This document shows, piece after piece, positions 47,072 through 58,700 of a DNA stretch of 64,000 nucleotides. Origin of the DNA: Haematobia irritans (Eukaryota; Arthropoda; Insecta; Diptera; Muscidae); contig NC_134399.1 of assembly GCF_050003625.1 (NCBI RefSeq), positions 221,892,975-221,956,974 of the forward strand, written 5' to 3'. The notes below the pieces were generated by a model. The model ran no database searches. It was not told where the DNA came from and worked only from the letters and a program-made list of their open reading frames with translations. Within the stretch, counting starts at the first letter, position 1. Every line of letters begins with the position of its first letter. A program made the translations under genes and the position numbers.

Positions 47072-48567
47072 CGTCCTTTTTATACCCTCCACCATAGGAT
47101 GGGGGTATATTATTATACCCTCCACCATAGGATGGGGGTATATTAACTTTGTCATTCCGTTTGTAACACATCGAAATATTGCTCTAAGACCCCATAAAGT
47201 ATATATATTCTGGGTCGTGGTGAAATTCTGAGTCGATCTGAGCATGTCCGTCCGTCCGTTCGTCCGTCTGTTGAAATCACGCTAACTTCCGAACGAAACA
47301 AGCTATCGACTTGAAACTTGGCACAAGTAGTTGTTATTGATGTAGGTCGGATGGTATTGCAAATGGGCCATATCGGTCCACTTTTACGTATAGCCCCCAT
47401 ATAAACGGACCCCCAAATTTGGCTTGCGATTGCTCTAAGAGAAGCAAATTTCATCCGATCCGGCTGAAATTTGGTACATAGTGTTAGTATATGGTATCTA
47501 ACAACCATGCAGAAATTGGTCCATATCGGTCCATAATTACATATAGCCCCCATATAAACCGATCCCCCGATTTGGTTTGCGGAGCCTCTAAGAAAACCAA
47601 ATGTCATCCGATCCGGCTGAAATTTGGTACATGGTGTTAGTATATGGTCTCTAACAACCATGCAAAAATTGGTCCACATCGGCCCATAATTATATATAGC
47701 CCCCATATAAACCGATCCCCAGATTTGACCTCCGGAGCCTCTTAGAGGAACAAAAGTCATCCGATCAGATTGAAATTTGGTACGTATAATAATTCATTAT
47801 ATATAGCCCCCATATAAACCGATCCCCAGATTTGACCTCCGGACCCTCTTAGAGGAGCAAAAGTCATCCGATCAGATTGAAATTTGGTACGTATAAACCG
47901 TTCCCCAGATTTGATCTCCGGAGCCTCTTGTAGAAGCAAAATTCATCCGATCCGGTTGAAATTTGCAACGTGGTGTTAGTATAAGGCCGCTAATAACCAT
48001 GCCAAAATTGGTCCATATCGGTTCATAATCATGGTTGCCACTCGAGCCAAAAATAATCTACCAAAATTTTTTTTTTATAGAAAACATTGTCAAAATGTTA
48101 TTTCTATAGAAAATTTTGTCAAAATTTTATTTCTATAGAAAATTGTGTCAAAATTTTATTTCTATAGAAAATTTTGTTAAAATTTTATTTCTATAGAAAA
48201 TTTTGTCAAAATTTTATTTCTATAGAAAATTTTTTCCAAATTTTATTTCTATAGAATTTTTTGTCCAAATTTTACTTCTATAGAAAATGTTGTAAAAATG
48301 TTATGTTGTCAAAATTTTATTTCTATAGAAACTTTAAACTTAATTATATACGTATTTAATCGGCCTTATTTAGTTTAATATATACCACGTATGGACTATG
48401 TGGTATATATTACGGTGTTAGGAAGTTTTAAGATACCTTGCCATCGGCAAGTGTTACCGCAACCCAAGTAATTCGATTGTGGATGACAGTCTTCAGTAGA
48501 AGTTTCTACGCAATCCATGGTGGAGGGTACATAAGCTTCGGCCTTGCCGAACTTACGGCCGTATATA
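47072..48567 (-). mobile_element. 153-bp-repeat element with minisatellite module (minus), interrupted by DD41D
   Basis: Read on the minus strand: 5' module (GGCCGTAAGTTCGGCAAGG), minisatellite A (48068-48340), junction GGTAGATTATTTTTGGC, 153-bp units (TCATCCGAT at 47451, 47604 and 47757, exactly 153 apart, then a shortened unit), and a 3' end with a duplicated hairpin TACCCTCCACCATAGGATGG (47084, 47116). It continues after the inserted element as ACTTGTTCT at 49504. The 202-codon ORF is spurious. Confidence 0.82.
48068..48340 (+). repeat. Minisatellite A inside the 153-bp-repeat element
   Basis: About nine units of TTTTGTCAAAA / TTTCTATAGAAA at the same internal position as the block at 53409-53540 in another copy. 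Confidence 0.85.
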
Positions 48568-49501
48568 AAGGGTGATTCTTTTGAGGTTAGGATTTTCATG
48601 CATTAGTATTTGACAGATCACGTGGGATTTCAGATATGGTGTCAAAGAGAAAGATGCTCAGTATGCTTTGACATTTCATCATGAATAGACTTACTAACGA
48701 GCAACGCTTGCAAATCATTGAATTTTATTACCAAAATCAGTGTTCGGTTCGAAATGTGTTTATCGACAAATTTTGTTCAGCGATGAGGCTCATTTCTGGT
48801 TGAATGGCTACGTAAATAAGCAAAATTGCCGCATTTGGAGTGAAGAGCAACCAGAAGCCGTTCAAGAACTGCCCATGCATCCCGAAAAATGCACTGTTTG
48901 GTGTGGTTTGTACGCTGGTGGAATCATTGGACCGTATTTTTTCAAAGATGCTGTTGGACGCAACGTTACGGTGAATGGCGATCGCTATCGTTCGATGCTA
49001 ACAAACTTTTTGTTGCCAAAAATGGAAGAACTGAACTTGGTTGACATGTGGTTTCAACAAGATGGCGCTACATGCCACACAGCTCGCGATTCTATGGCCA
49101 TTTTGAGGGAAAACTTCGGAGAACAATTCATCTCAAGAAATGGACCGGTAAGTTGGCCACCAAGATCATGCGATTTGACGCCTTTAGACTATTTTTTGTG
49201 GGGCTACGTCAAGTCTAAAGTCTACAGAAATAAGCCAGCAACTATTCCAGCTTTGGAAGACAACATTTCCGAAGAAATTCGGGCTATTCCGGCCGAAATG
49301 CTCGAAAAAGTTGCCCAAACTTGGACTTTCCGAATGGACCACCTAAGACGCAGCCGCGGTCAACATTTAAATGAAATTATCTTCAAAAAGTAAATGTCAT
49401 GGACCAATCTAACGTTTCAAATAAAGAACCGATGAGATTTTGCAAATTTTATGCGTTTTTTTTTTTTTAAAAAGTTATCAAGCTCTTAACAAATCACCCT
49501 T
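48568..49501 (+). mobile_element. DD41D Tc1/mariner element, second 934-bp copy
   Basis: TA at 48566-48567 and 49502-49503. Inserted in GTATATACTTGTTCT, whose empty form is in the inverted copy at 53167. Differs from 31482-32415 by a few substitutions and the 16-bp junction block. Confidence 0.92.
48681..49393 (+). pseudogene. DD41D transposase, DNA-binding domain deleted, second copy
   Basis: MNRLTNEQRLQIIEFYYQNQ then CSVRNV, after which the catalytic domain resumes in another frame (YRQILFSDEAHFWLNGYVNK). It keeps six more N-terminal codons than the copy at 31595 and fewer at the right of the junction. All three catalytic Asp residues are present; stop TAA at 49393. Confidence 0.88.
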
Positions 49502-49503
49502 TA

Positions 49504-50620
49504 CTTGTTCTCGTTACAATAGTCCCTATTTTCATTTTTATGTTTCAGACAAATTAAAACAGGTTTAACAAAAAACAGACAAAATTTATTAATTAAAATA
49601 AATTAACAACCAGTAAGTGCTTTCCCTTTATCTGCAGACTGTTTGAGCAAATTTTTCTGCTGTGTCTACGAACAAATAAATTTCTTTGGGTGTAGACCCG
49701 GTTGCCACTTCAACTCATTTTATTTTTCGATAAATGATTATACTTTTATAAAACCAACGGAGAAAACATTATAATTTTCATATAATTGTATATTCTTTTA
49801 TCGCAAAGATTGTAATACTTTCGTTTTTCTTTTATTCCATGTCAGTTTTCGCACAAATATTAGGGTATTTAAACTGTTGCAGATGATGTCATCGGCCGTA
49901 TACAAAAACATGGTGTTGAACATTTTTCTTCGTTGGCACTCATTCAAAAAAAAGTTCAAGCCAATTTGTCATTACCCAGATTTGTATTAAGGATGCATAT
50001 GCAAGTCGCCAACAGTCTTCCTGGCTTAACACAGAAACCCCAAAAAATTTCGACAATTTATTTTGAATTTTATACACAACAACTACAATGTAAATGGAAA
50101 AAATTGCATTTTAAAGTCTTCAAGGAAGCATTTAAATGTCTTAAAGGGATGTATGAAAATTAATTTTGCGAAGTTCATATACCCACCAATAATTGGGAGA
50201 AAATTCTCAGCTACAATAAGGGATATGACATCGTAAATGCAGAAATTTGCTAATACAGAAGAATGTCTGCTTAAAGAAGGAAGCTGCAAGATTTCTCAAA
50301 ATAACTTCCATGGAAGTTAAAAAGTCAACAGGGAGAGGTTCAAATTCCCGCGTGGGATAATATTTTTAGTTTTATTGTTTTTTTTTTTTTTTTATTAATT
50401 TTCTACTCTTTTTTGCAACATTTAATGAATATGATCATTTCAAACATGTTTATTTTTGGATGGTGACCATGTAACATGTTTGTCGCAACGTTGTTATTTC
50501 TCGGAAATAATGTATCTGATTTCGCCATGCATGTTATCTTTGGTGAGAAAACAACAAGTTAGTGACAAACATGTTACATAGTCAACATCCTAGAATAACA
50601 TTTTGCTTTTCACTTTGACT
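49504..50620. other. Spacer, no supported gene
   Basis: A roughly 90-codon open stretch at about 49890-50163 has no recognised domain. 50325-50355 has a box-B-like AGGTTCAAATTCCCGC near a T-run, possibly tRNA-derived. 50400-50600 resembles the element at 52870-53085. Confidence 0.3.
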
Positions 50621-50624
50621 TTAA

Positions 50625-50850
50625 CCTTTATACTACGTTGGGGTGATTTGATGACCCATATCGTATTTTTCAACACCGCATATCTTACTGTTCGAATATA
50701 ATTAACAATTTCTATCACTCAGTGCATTAATTGGTAAATGCTGAGTGGTAAGAACTTTTAATGCTGAGTGGTAAGAACTTTTAATTATAATCCAAAAGTA
50801 AGAAATTCGGCGATGAAAAATTCGACCTAATACCCAACGTAGTATAAGGG
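50625..50850. mobile_element. piggyBac-type MITE, 226 bp
   Basis: Flanked by TTAA (50621-50624, 50851-50854). Ends CCTTTATACTACGTTGGGG and rc CCCTTATACTACGTTGGG. TTAA duplication is diagnostic of piggyBac. Confidence 0.88.
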
Positions 50851-50854
50851 TTAA

Positions 50855-52481
50855 ACGGCCAAATGGCGTAATTTCGAAAACTGGTCCAAAAGAACTTCAT
50901 CGGAAGGGGAAAGAAATTAATGGAGGATACCTCAATGATCTTAAAAAGAAATAATTGTGGAATAACTTCCATTTTTGCTGGGATTCTGCGTTAACAATTT
51001 AATTTTGGAAATATTGGCTATTTTTACCATGTAAATTCCTTTGATATAATGACAGTTTATTAGTTTTGATTAGAATGTTTTCTCGTAACAAAAATAATCG
51101 TTCCCAATTATTCTACAGCTTATTTACAAAATAACCTACATGGGTTTATTCGTTTTAATATTAATACAATAGCATTCCTAAACATATCCCCCTTCGTTGA
51201 GATTTTTAATATTGATTGAAGGACTTTGTCTCTCTTCGATATCTCAAAACAACCAAAATACTCATAGGGCCCCACGGCCGATTTCCATAGACTAATTAAA
51301 ATTTTCAAGGAGACTGAGCAGATGCCTATGAGAACGCTCAACATAGCATGATTAACAAAAAAAACGTTCTCATTATGGGCACTGAGTTAACACCTTGCCC
51401 TACCCGCACACCACCATTCACCACCCACAAACATCCTTTGGTTGTCATTTGCACGTGCAATTACAGCCTGCTGCACACACATACACATATCTAGTTACAG
51501 TACATCGGTTAAAGTTGCTATGAGATGACGATGTTTGTTTGTTCTGCTGCCTTTGTATCTCCAGCCATGCTGCTGGGTATTGTAAACATTGCAAGAGAAT
51601 GTAGAAAAGAGCAAAACAAAAACAAACGCAGAAAAATACACAGTGCAATCAACAATTATGAAGAGTCACGACCAGGGCTATACAAATATGTGTGTCGCTT
51701 TGTGGTATTTGTATATGTATGTGCGTGTACATGTGTAATTTGTGTGCAATTGCCCATTTTTGTTGGTGGAATTTTCATATAAATCTCACACATTCAAGTG
51801 GAAATGCTTTGAGATCACATTTCAAATTCAATTGGGATCTGTCAGCCTCCTCAGAGTGATCCCTTCTTCCTTCCCTGGACGATATTGATGGGCCAACACG
51901 TTACCGACCCCTCTCTCAGTCACTCTCGCTCTGTTTCTCTACTTGACCGAGGTGGTGGAATGGCAAATGTTTATGACTTTCTTTTAATATTTTTTCATTT
52001 CAATCCACTTTGGTGAAATGCGATACAACATGAAAGCACCCCATGCCACAAGAGTCGACATTTCTTAACCCAAATGAAATTGAAAACACGAAGGCAAATT
52101 GATACAATTTTCCCCATTTCATACAAATGCGACCCATACGACCCGTAACACTGATACTCAGCTAACCAAATACGACTGTTTTCTGTCTTTCTAACCTCTG
52201 TTTGTCCGTCCGTCCGTCTGTCTATTCATCTGTCGATCCAAGTGATGATAATTTAATTTAAAGAAAAGTTTAACCAAACCAACCATGACACAATGATGAA
52301 CACGACCAAAAATTATATACATTTCTGAATTGATTTCAAAATTGAATTGTACACTGGGGATGGGCACGGTTTGCAACATACAGTCGGATTCTATTCAACT
52401 TACTTGTCATCTTTTTAAATACCAATCGGAAGTTTACCCTATTCATTGATGATGATGACAATTTTTGTATCTTTTTTGCAG
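50855..52481. other. Mostly single-copy DNA upstream of the synaptotagmin-like gene
   Basis: No transposon ends recognised from 51340 to 52480. GTCCGTCCGTCCGTCTGTC at 52205 is simple repeat. Upstream exons or a promoter of the gene may lie here, but I cannot point to one. Confidence 0.35.
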
Positions 52482-52567
52482 AGGAGGAACATGCTGATGG
52501 ATTCCGTTTGGATAACTTGGTGTGCACTGTATGATAGAATCTTACATTAAAACTAAAAAAAAAGAAC
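52482..52567 (+). other. 5' UTR part of the synaptotagmin-like gene's first coding exon
   Basis: A pyrimidine-rich 3' splice site (TATCTTTTTTGCAG) ends at 52481, so the exon probably begins at 52482. At least one upstream non-coding exon is implied but was not identified. The leader contains a 20-codon uORF, annotated separately. Confidence 0.5.
52491..52550 (+). CDS. Short uORF upstream of the synaptotagmin-like start
   Basis: ATG to TAA, 20 codons with stop, reading MLMDSVWITWCALYDRILH. It lies 17 nt before the main ATG at 52568 and so may lower or regulate its translation. No evidence that the peptide itself works. Confidence 0.25.
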   Translation: MLMDSVWITWCALYDRILH

Positions 52568-52747
52568 ATGGATGATTCATCTTCATTGACCCTTACGAGC
52601 TCAATACTGATAGCTTTGTGTCTGGTGGTATTTGGTTTGATATTGTATCGATATTTAGGATATCGCCAAGCGATATGGTCGCGTTCATACAAAGAGGAGA
52701 AGATTGGATTATCGGCTCATAAATTGTTTAAGCCTAATGGTTATATG
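52568..52747 (+). CDS. Synaptotagmin-like exon with transmembrane segment
   Basis: Sixty codons, MDDSSSLTLTSS to KLFKPNGYM, containing the only membrane helix. The hydrophobic stretch followed by Tyr/Arg/Lys-rich residues predicts a short lumenal or extracellular N-terminus and a cytosolic C-terminus, as in synaptotagmins. The donor GTAAGTAG is strong. Confidence 0.72.
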
Positions 52748-55700
52748 GTAAGTAGTTAATTATTTACTATGATACTAGATGATATATCATTGTATCGCTA
52801 AGACCGGTACTATGTTCGGTTTTCGAGTTGACACTTAGATTATCACTAATTTTTTTTAATTTCACTCCACCAAGAGAGGAATATGATCACCCCAAAAATG
52901 TTTCATGAGCAAAATGTTATTTTTGGATGTAGCAACCATGTTATTTTCTCTGAAATTATGTATCTGATTTCAGCAACCACGTATTTGTATAGCGAGAAAA
53001 CAACATTTGGGGACAAACATGTTCTTTGTCCCACGTCCAAAAATAAAATTTTACTCTTGCAACATTTTTGAGGTGATTATATTCCTGTCCTGCATTCCTA
53101 AGCCGCACTGTGGAAAAGGGTATTTTAAGTGCATAACAGGTTGGCTGAGTCCCCGGTCTAACAAAGAACAAGTATATACGGCCGTAAGTTCGGCCAGGCC
53201 GAATCTTATGTACCCTCCACCATGGATTGCGTAGGAACTTCTACTAAAGGCTGTCATCCACAATCGAATTACTTGGATTGCGATAACACTTGCCGATGGC
53301 AAGTTATCGTAAAACTTTTTAACACTGTCTTCTAAATTGTAAGTTAGCCCATACCGGGTATATATTAAACAAAAAAAGGCCGATTAAATACGTATATAAT
53401 ATAGTTTGACAAAAAAAAATTTTGACAAAATTTTCTATAGAAATAAACGTTTGACAAAACTTTCTATAGAAATGAAATTTTGACACAACTTTCTATAGTA
53501 ATAAAATTTGACAAAATTTTCTATGGAAATAAAGTTTTGGTAGATTGTTTTTGGCGATATGGACCAATTTTTGTGTAATAAGTCATCGGCTATATATAAC
53601 TAAAGACCGATATTGACCAATTTTTACATGGCTGTTAGAGGCCATATATTGACAAAATGTACCAAATTTCAACCGCATCGGATGACTTTTGCTATATATA
53701 ATTATGGACCGATATGGACCAATTTTTGCATGGTTGTTAGATACCATATACCAAACACCATGTACCAAATTTCAACTGGATCGGATGAATTTCGCTCCTC
53801 CAAGAGGCTCCTGAGGTCAAATCTGGGGATCGGTTTATATGGGAGCTATATATAATTATGAACCGATATGGACCAATTTTTCCATGGTTGTTACACACAG
53901 AAAACAAATTGTTTGGAAATCAGTTATACTAACGAAAATTTTACACTCAGAATTATATATCAGTTGTGCTGATCTATTTCCTTCAATCACAAACGTTTGT
54001 CTGTCTTTAATATCATTTGATTATAATTTCAATAGATTTTCGTTTGTAATTGCAAACAAATGGTTGTAGCAATTAATTGCCCCTCTTTTGAAAAAAATTA
54101 TTTGAATTCGATAGATATGACTTACCTTAAATAAATTTCGTAACTGTCATTTAGTAGTTCTAACTGATATTTGGTATTCTCAGCCGAATGCCGGTTGATG
54201 AATTCTCAAATGTCATTTTTATTTTAACAAATTATTTACTATCAAAGGAAGGCATTTGTAGGCTTCAAATTCGTTTAGAAAAGAAACGCATAATCTTCGA
54301 AGATATGAAATATTTGTAGGTAAGTTCTGCAATTAGTTTTATAAACTCTAGTAGTGATACCTATACCCCCTAACTTTCTAATTTTATTCGTTAATTTCCC
54401 TACGATAGTGACCCATTTTTAAGCTATGCAGCACTATGTACTCTGGACGCCACCTTGCGCAGAGAAATCAAGTCTGGATATCCAGCGATATAGTCCTGGA
54501 TTTTAAGAAGCTACATTTCGGATACGAAAGCAGTTGGATGTGGAAAATCTTAATAAATCTGCACGATTTTATCAATTTTCTCACACCACGAATATTCAAT
54601 TATTGATACCATAAAAAAGGACAATATATTTTTGATGCTGTCGAAGTCAAGTACATAATGTCCGAGAAAATAACAGGGTTGCGGCAACCATGCTACATGT
54701 TCACCGTAACAAAAATTGCTCTAACAATCTGGGTGTGGATACATTTTGATGCAATAAGTAGAGATTCTAGACCAAAATTTGTATTTACTAATTACATACA
54801 TTTAGCGTATTTAGATTTATTTGTACCACTATACCTATATATAAATAAAATAAAATATAATATTTAACTGTGAAGTAATTGGTTTTAAATATATTTTTAA
54901 TTAGGTCATGAGTGTTATTTAGGTTGGGCAATACAACCGAATGATGAAGGTAGTCACAACCAATATCGTCGGCAGACCCAACCAACACCATATGTGGTAT
55001 TGGTTGTGTCGACCGAATCAGTCGGGTGACACAACTGCCAACCGGTAGTTGCTACAACTGCCAAAAGGAGGTTGGCAATAAATTCGATTGTCACAACCAA
55101 TCTGTATTCTCTGTGTAGAGACTATATACTAACACCACGTACTAAATTTCAATTGGATCGGATGAATTTTGCTCCTCCAAGAGGCTCCGGAGTTCAAATC
55201 TGGGGATCGGTTTATATGGGAGCTATATATAATTATGAACCGATATGGACCAATTTTTGCATGGTTGTTAGAGGCCGTATACTAACATCAGGTACCAAAT
55301 TTCAACAGGATCGGATGAATTTTGCCCCTCCAGGAGGCTCCGGAGGTCAAATCTGGGGATCGGTTTATATGGGGGCTATATATAATTATGGACCGATATG
55401 GACCAATTTTTGCATGGTTGTTAGAGACCGTATACTAACATCAGGTACCACATTTCAACCGGATCGGATGAATTTTTCCCCTCCAAGAGGCTCCGGAGGT
55501 CAAATCTGGGGATCGGTTTATATGGGGGCTATATATAATTATGAACCGACATGGACCAATTTTTGCATGGGTGTTAGAGACCGTATACTAAGACCACGTA
55601 CTAAATTTCAACCGGATCGGATGAATTTTGCTCCTCCAAGAGGCTCCGGAGGTCAAATCTGGGGATCGGTTTATATGGGAGCTATATATAATTATGGACC

Positions 55701-58700
55701 GATGTGGACCAATTTTTGCATGGTTGTTAGAGGACGTATACTAACATCAGGTACCAAATTTCAACCGGATCGGATGAATTTTGCTGCTCCGGGAGGCTCC
55801 CCAAGCCAAATTTGGGGATCGGTTTATATGGGGGCTATACGTAAACGTGGTCCGATATGGCCGATTTTCAATACCATCCGACCTACATCAATAACAACTA
55901 CTTGTGCCAAGTTTCAAGTCGATAGCTTGTTTCGTTCGGAAGTTAGCGTGATTTCCACAGACGGATGGACAGCCGGACAGACGGACGGACGGACGGACAT
56001 GCTTAGATCGACTCAGAATTTCACCACGATCCAGAATATATATACTTTATGGGGTCTTAGAGCAATATTTCGATGTGTTACAAACGGAATGACAAAGTTA
56101 ATATACCCCCATCCTATGGTGGAGGGTATAAAAACACATTTTTTGGTCAATATTCGTTTTTACACACAGAAAAAAATTCACAAACATTTTTCCAATAAAA
56201 ACCTTAATTGAGTTTTAAAAAATATTCAATTAAAATTTTAATTGAATCAACAAATTTTTTAATTGAAATAAAAATCAATCACACAAATTAATAGTATCAA
56301 TTAATTTTTTAATTGGATCAATTAATTTTTTAATTGACTGTCAATTAAATTTTTAATTGATACTATCATTTCTGTGATTGAAGACATTTCAATTAAAAAA
56401 TTAATTGGATCAATTAATTTCGTGATTGAATCAGAAAAAAATTTTTTAGTTCCCTTCAAGAGCGATACAACGATTATAATGACCTTCCAATTTTTTGATA
56501 CCATTTTTGTAGTACTCCTTCGGTTTTGCCTCAAAATATGCCTCAGTTTCGGCGATCACCTCTACATTGCAGCCAAATTTTTTCCCTGCGAGCATCCTTT
56601 TGAGGTCTGAGAACAAGAAAAAGTCGCTGGGGGCCAGATCTGGAGAATACGGTGGGTGGGGAAGCAATTCGAAGCCCAATTCATGAATTTTTGCCATCGT
56701 TCTCAATGACTTGTGACACGGTGCGTTGTCTTGGTGGAACAACACTTTTTGCTTCTTCATACGGGGCCGTTTTGCCGCGATTTCGACCTTCAAACGCTCC
56801 AATAACGTCATATAATAGTCACTGTTGATGGTTTTTCGCTTCTCAAGATAATCGATAAAAATTATTCCATGCGCATCCCAAAAAACAGAGGCCATTACTT
56901 TGCCAGCGGACTTTTGAGTCTTTCCACACTTCGGAGACGGTTCACCGGTCGCTGTCCACTCAGCCGACTGTCGATTGGACTCAGGAGTGTAGTGATGGAG
57001 CCATGTTTCATCCATTGTCACATATCGATGGAAAAACTCGGGTGTATTACGAGTTAACAGCTGCAAACACCGCTCAGAATCATCAACACGTTGTTGTTTT
57101 TGGTCAAATGTGGGCTCGCGCGGCATCAATTTTGCACAGAGCTTCCGCATATCCAAATATTGATGAATGATATGACCATACGTTCCTTTGATATCTATAA
57201 GGCCTCTGCTATATCGATCAACTTCATTTTAGGTCATTCAAACTCATTTTGTGGATTTTTTTTTATGTTTTCGTCGGTAACCACCTCTTTCGGCCGTCCA
57301 CTGCGTTCACCGTCCTCCGTGCTCATTTCACCACTCTTGAATTTTGCATACCAATAAATTATTGTTGATTTCCCTGGGGCAGAGTCCGGAAACTCATTAT
57401 CAAGCCAAGTTTTTGCTTCCACCGTATTTTCCCCCTTCAGAAAAAAGTATTTTATCGAAACACGAAATTCCTTTTTTTTTTTTTTTTTCACAATAACCAA
57501 AGTTGCTTCACAAAAGACGCTCTATCTCACAAACTAATTGACTTACATACGTCAAATTTTGACACGAATCATTTGAAGGTTGGTACTATATAAAAATAAT
57601 ATGCATTTAATACTAGCGACGCCATCTATGTGTCAGATCGGGGACTTAACAGCCAACCTATTATGTTTGCAACACCCAGAAGGATCTTGTCCTTCATACA
57701 GGGTGTTTTTGGCAATAATGCTCAGGGCCGATCCCTGAGTCGATCTAGACATAGCCATCCGCCCGTCTGTCTACAAACACATTTTTGTGACTAAAATCTA
57801 GGTCGCAGTTTATGTGTTTTGGGTCAGAATGGAACCCTATTGATTCATTCGGTTCAGATTTAGATATAGCTCCCATACTTTTCATGTTAGCCCGATACCG
57901 AAACAGGCGATTAACGTCCAAATCAGCGTTGCCAGAATTGTTTCACAAAAAACCGCTAGATTTGTCCAAAAAACTAGCCAAAAAAAGCTAAAAAATTTAA
58001 AAAAATAGCTAGAAAAAAAGCTAAAATTTTTTGTATCAAAAGTCACATTTTTGATTGAAATTTAACAAACTTAAAGGCTTTATTTCACTTAAAATGCATA
58101 TTATTTTAATTGTATTCATGTTAATTCAATTTCTGTGAGACTGTAAGAAAATTTAAGTCATATTAGCTCTGTTTGCGTACTCGATACATTTTGATTACTA
58201 TCACAAATTTTTACTGGAAGTCCTTCGTTTATATTTCCTAGTAAAAACATTTCTCCCAGTAAACTTGCAATTGCCAGCTGGTTAATCATCAACAAGTCCA
58301 ATGTGCGATATATTGCATAATGTCACATAGAACTGCATTAGAAAATATCAATATATTTCGTTTTAACTGAATTAATGATAAATTCGTGAACGTGAACACT
58401 TCTCCTAATTTTACCCAAGAAAATAAAACCCATTCTAACTGTCTTGCAAGTTTATATTGAATAATTTTTATTCGAAAATTTCCCATACAAACCTATTGTT
58501 GTCCAATTTTCGTAAATGTAAATCCATTCCATTAATATATAGCAGATTTGTTTTGATCCTATCACTACGAATTTTTTCATTGCATTTTTTGATGTTAAAA
58601 AAATAATACCACATTCAAAACTTTATTTCCTTAATTATTTCTATATTCGGTTCCAAAGATTTTGTACACTAATGATTTTGGTATTGATTCCGAGTCAAAT

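Noticed and set aside
47152..47760. 202-codon minus-strand ORF
   Set aside because: Same 153-bp repeat family as the ORF at 55 kb, read in an inverted copy.
49890..50163. Possible orphan exon (about 90 codons)
   Set aside because: No domain, no clear splice pair, no start; kept as unassigned.
51525..51782. 85-codon ORF
   Set aside because: Cys/Val-rich translation of (GT)n-like simple sequence without any coding feature.
55072..56211. 379-codon ORF with repeated GSGGQIWGSVYMGAIYNY
   Set aside because: It is the forward frame through five 153-bp transposon repeat units; period divisible by three removes stops. No start context, domain or conserved gene structure.
56869..57357. Plus-strand ORFs at 57 kb
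   Set aside because: Antisense to the mariner transposase pseudogene.
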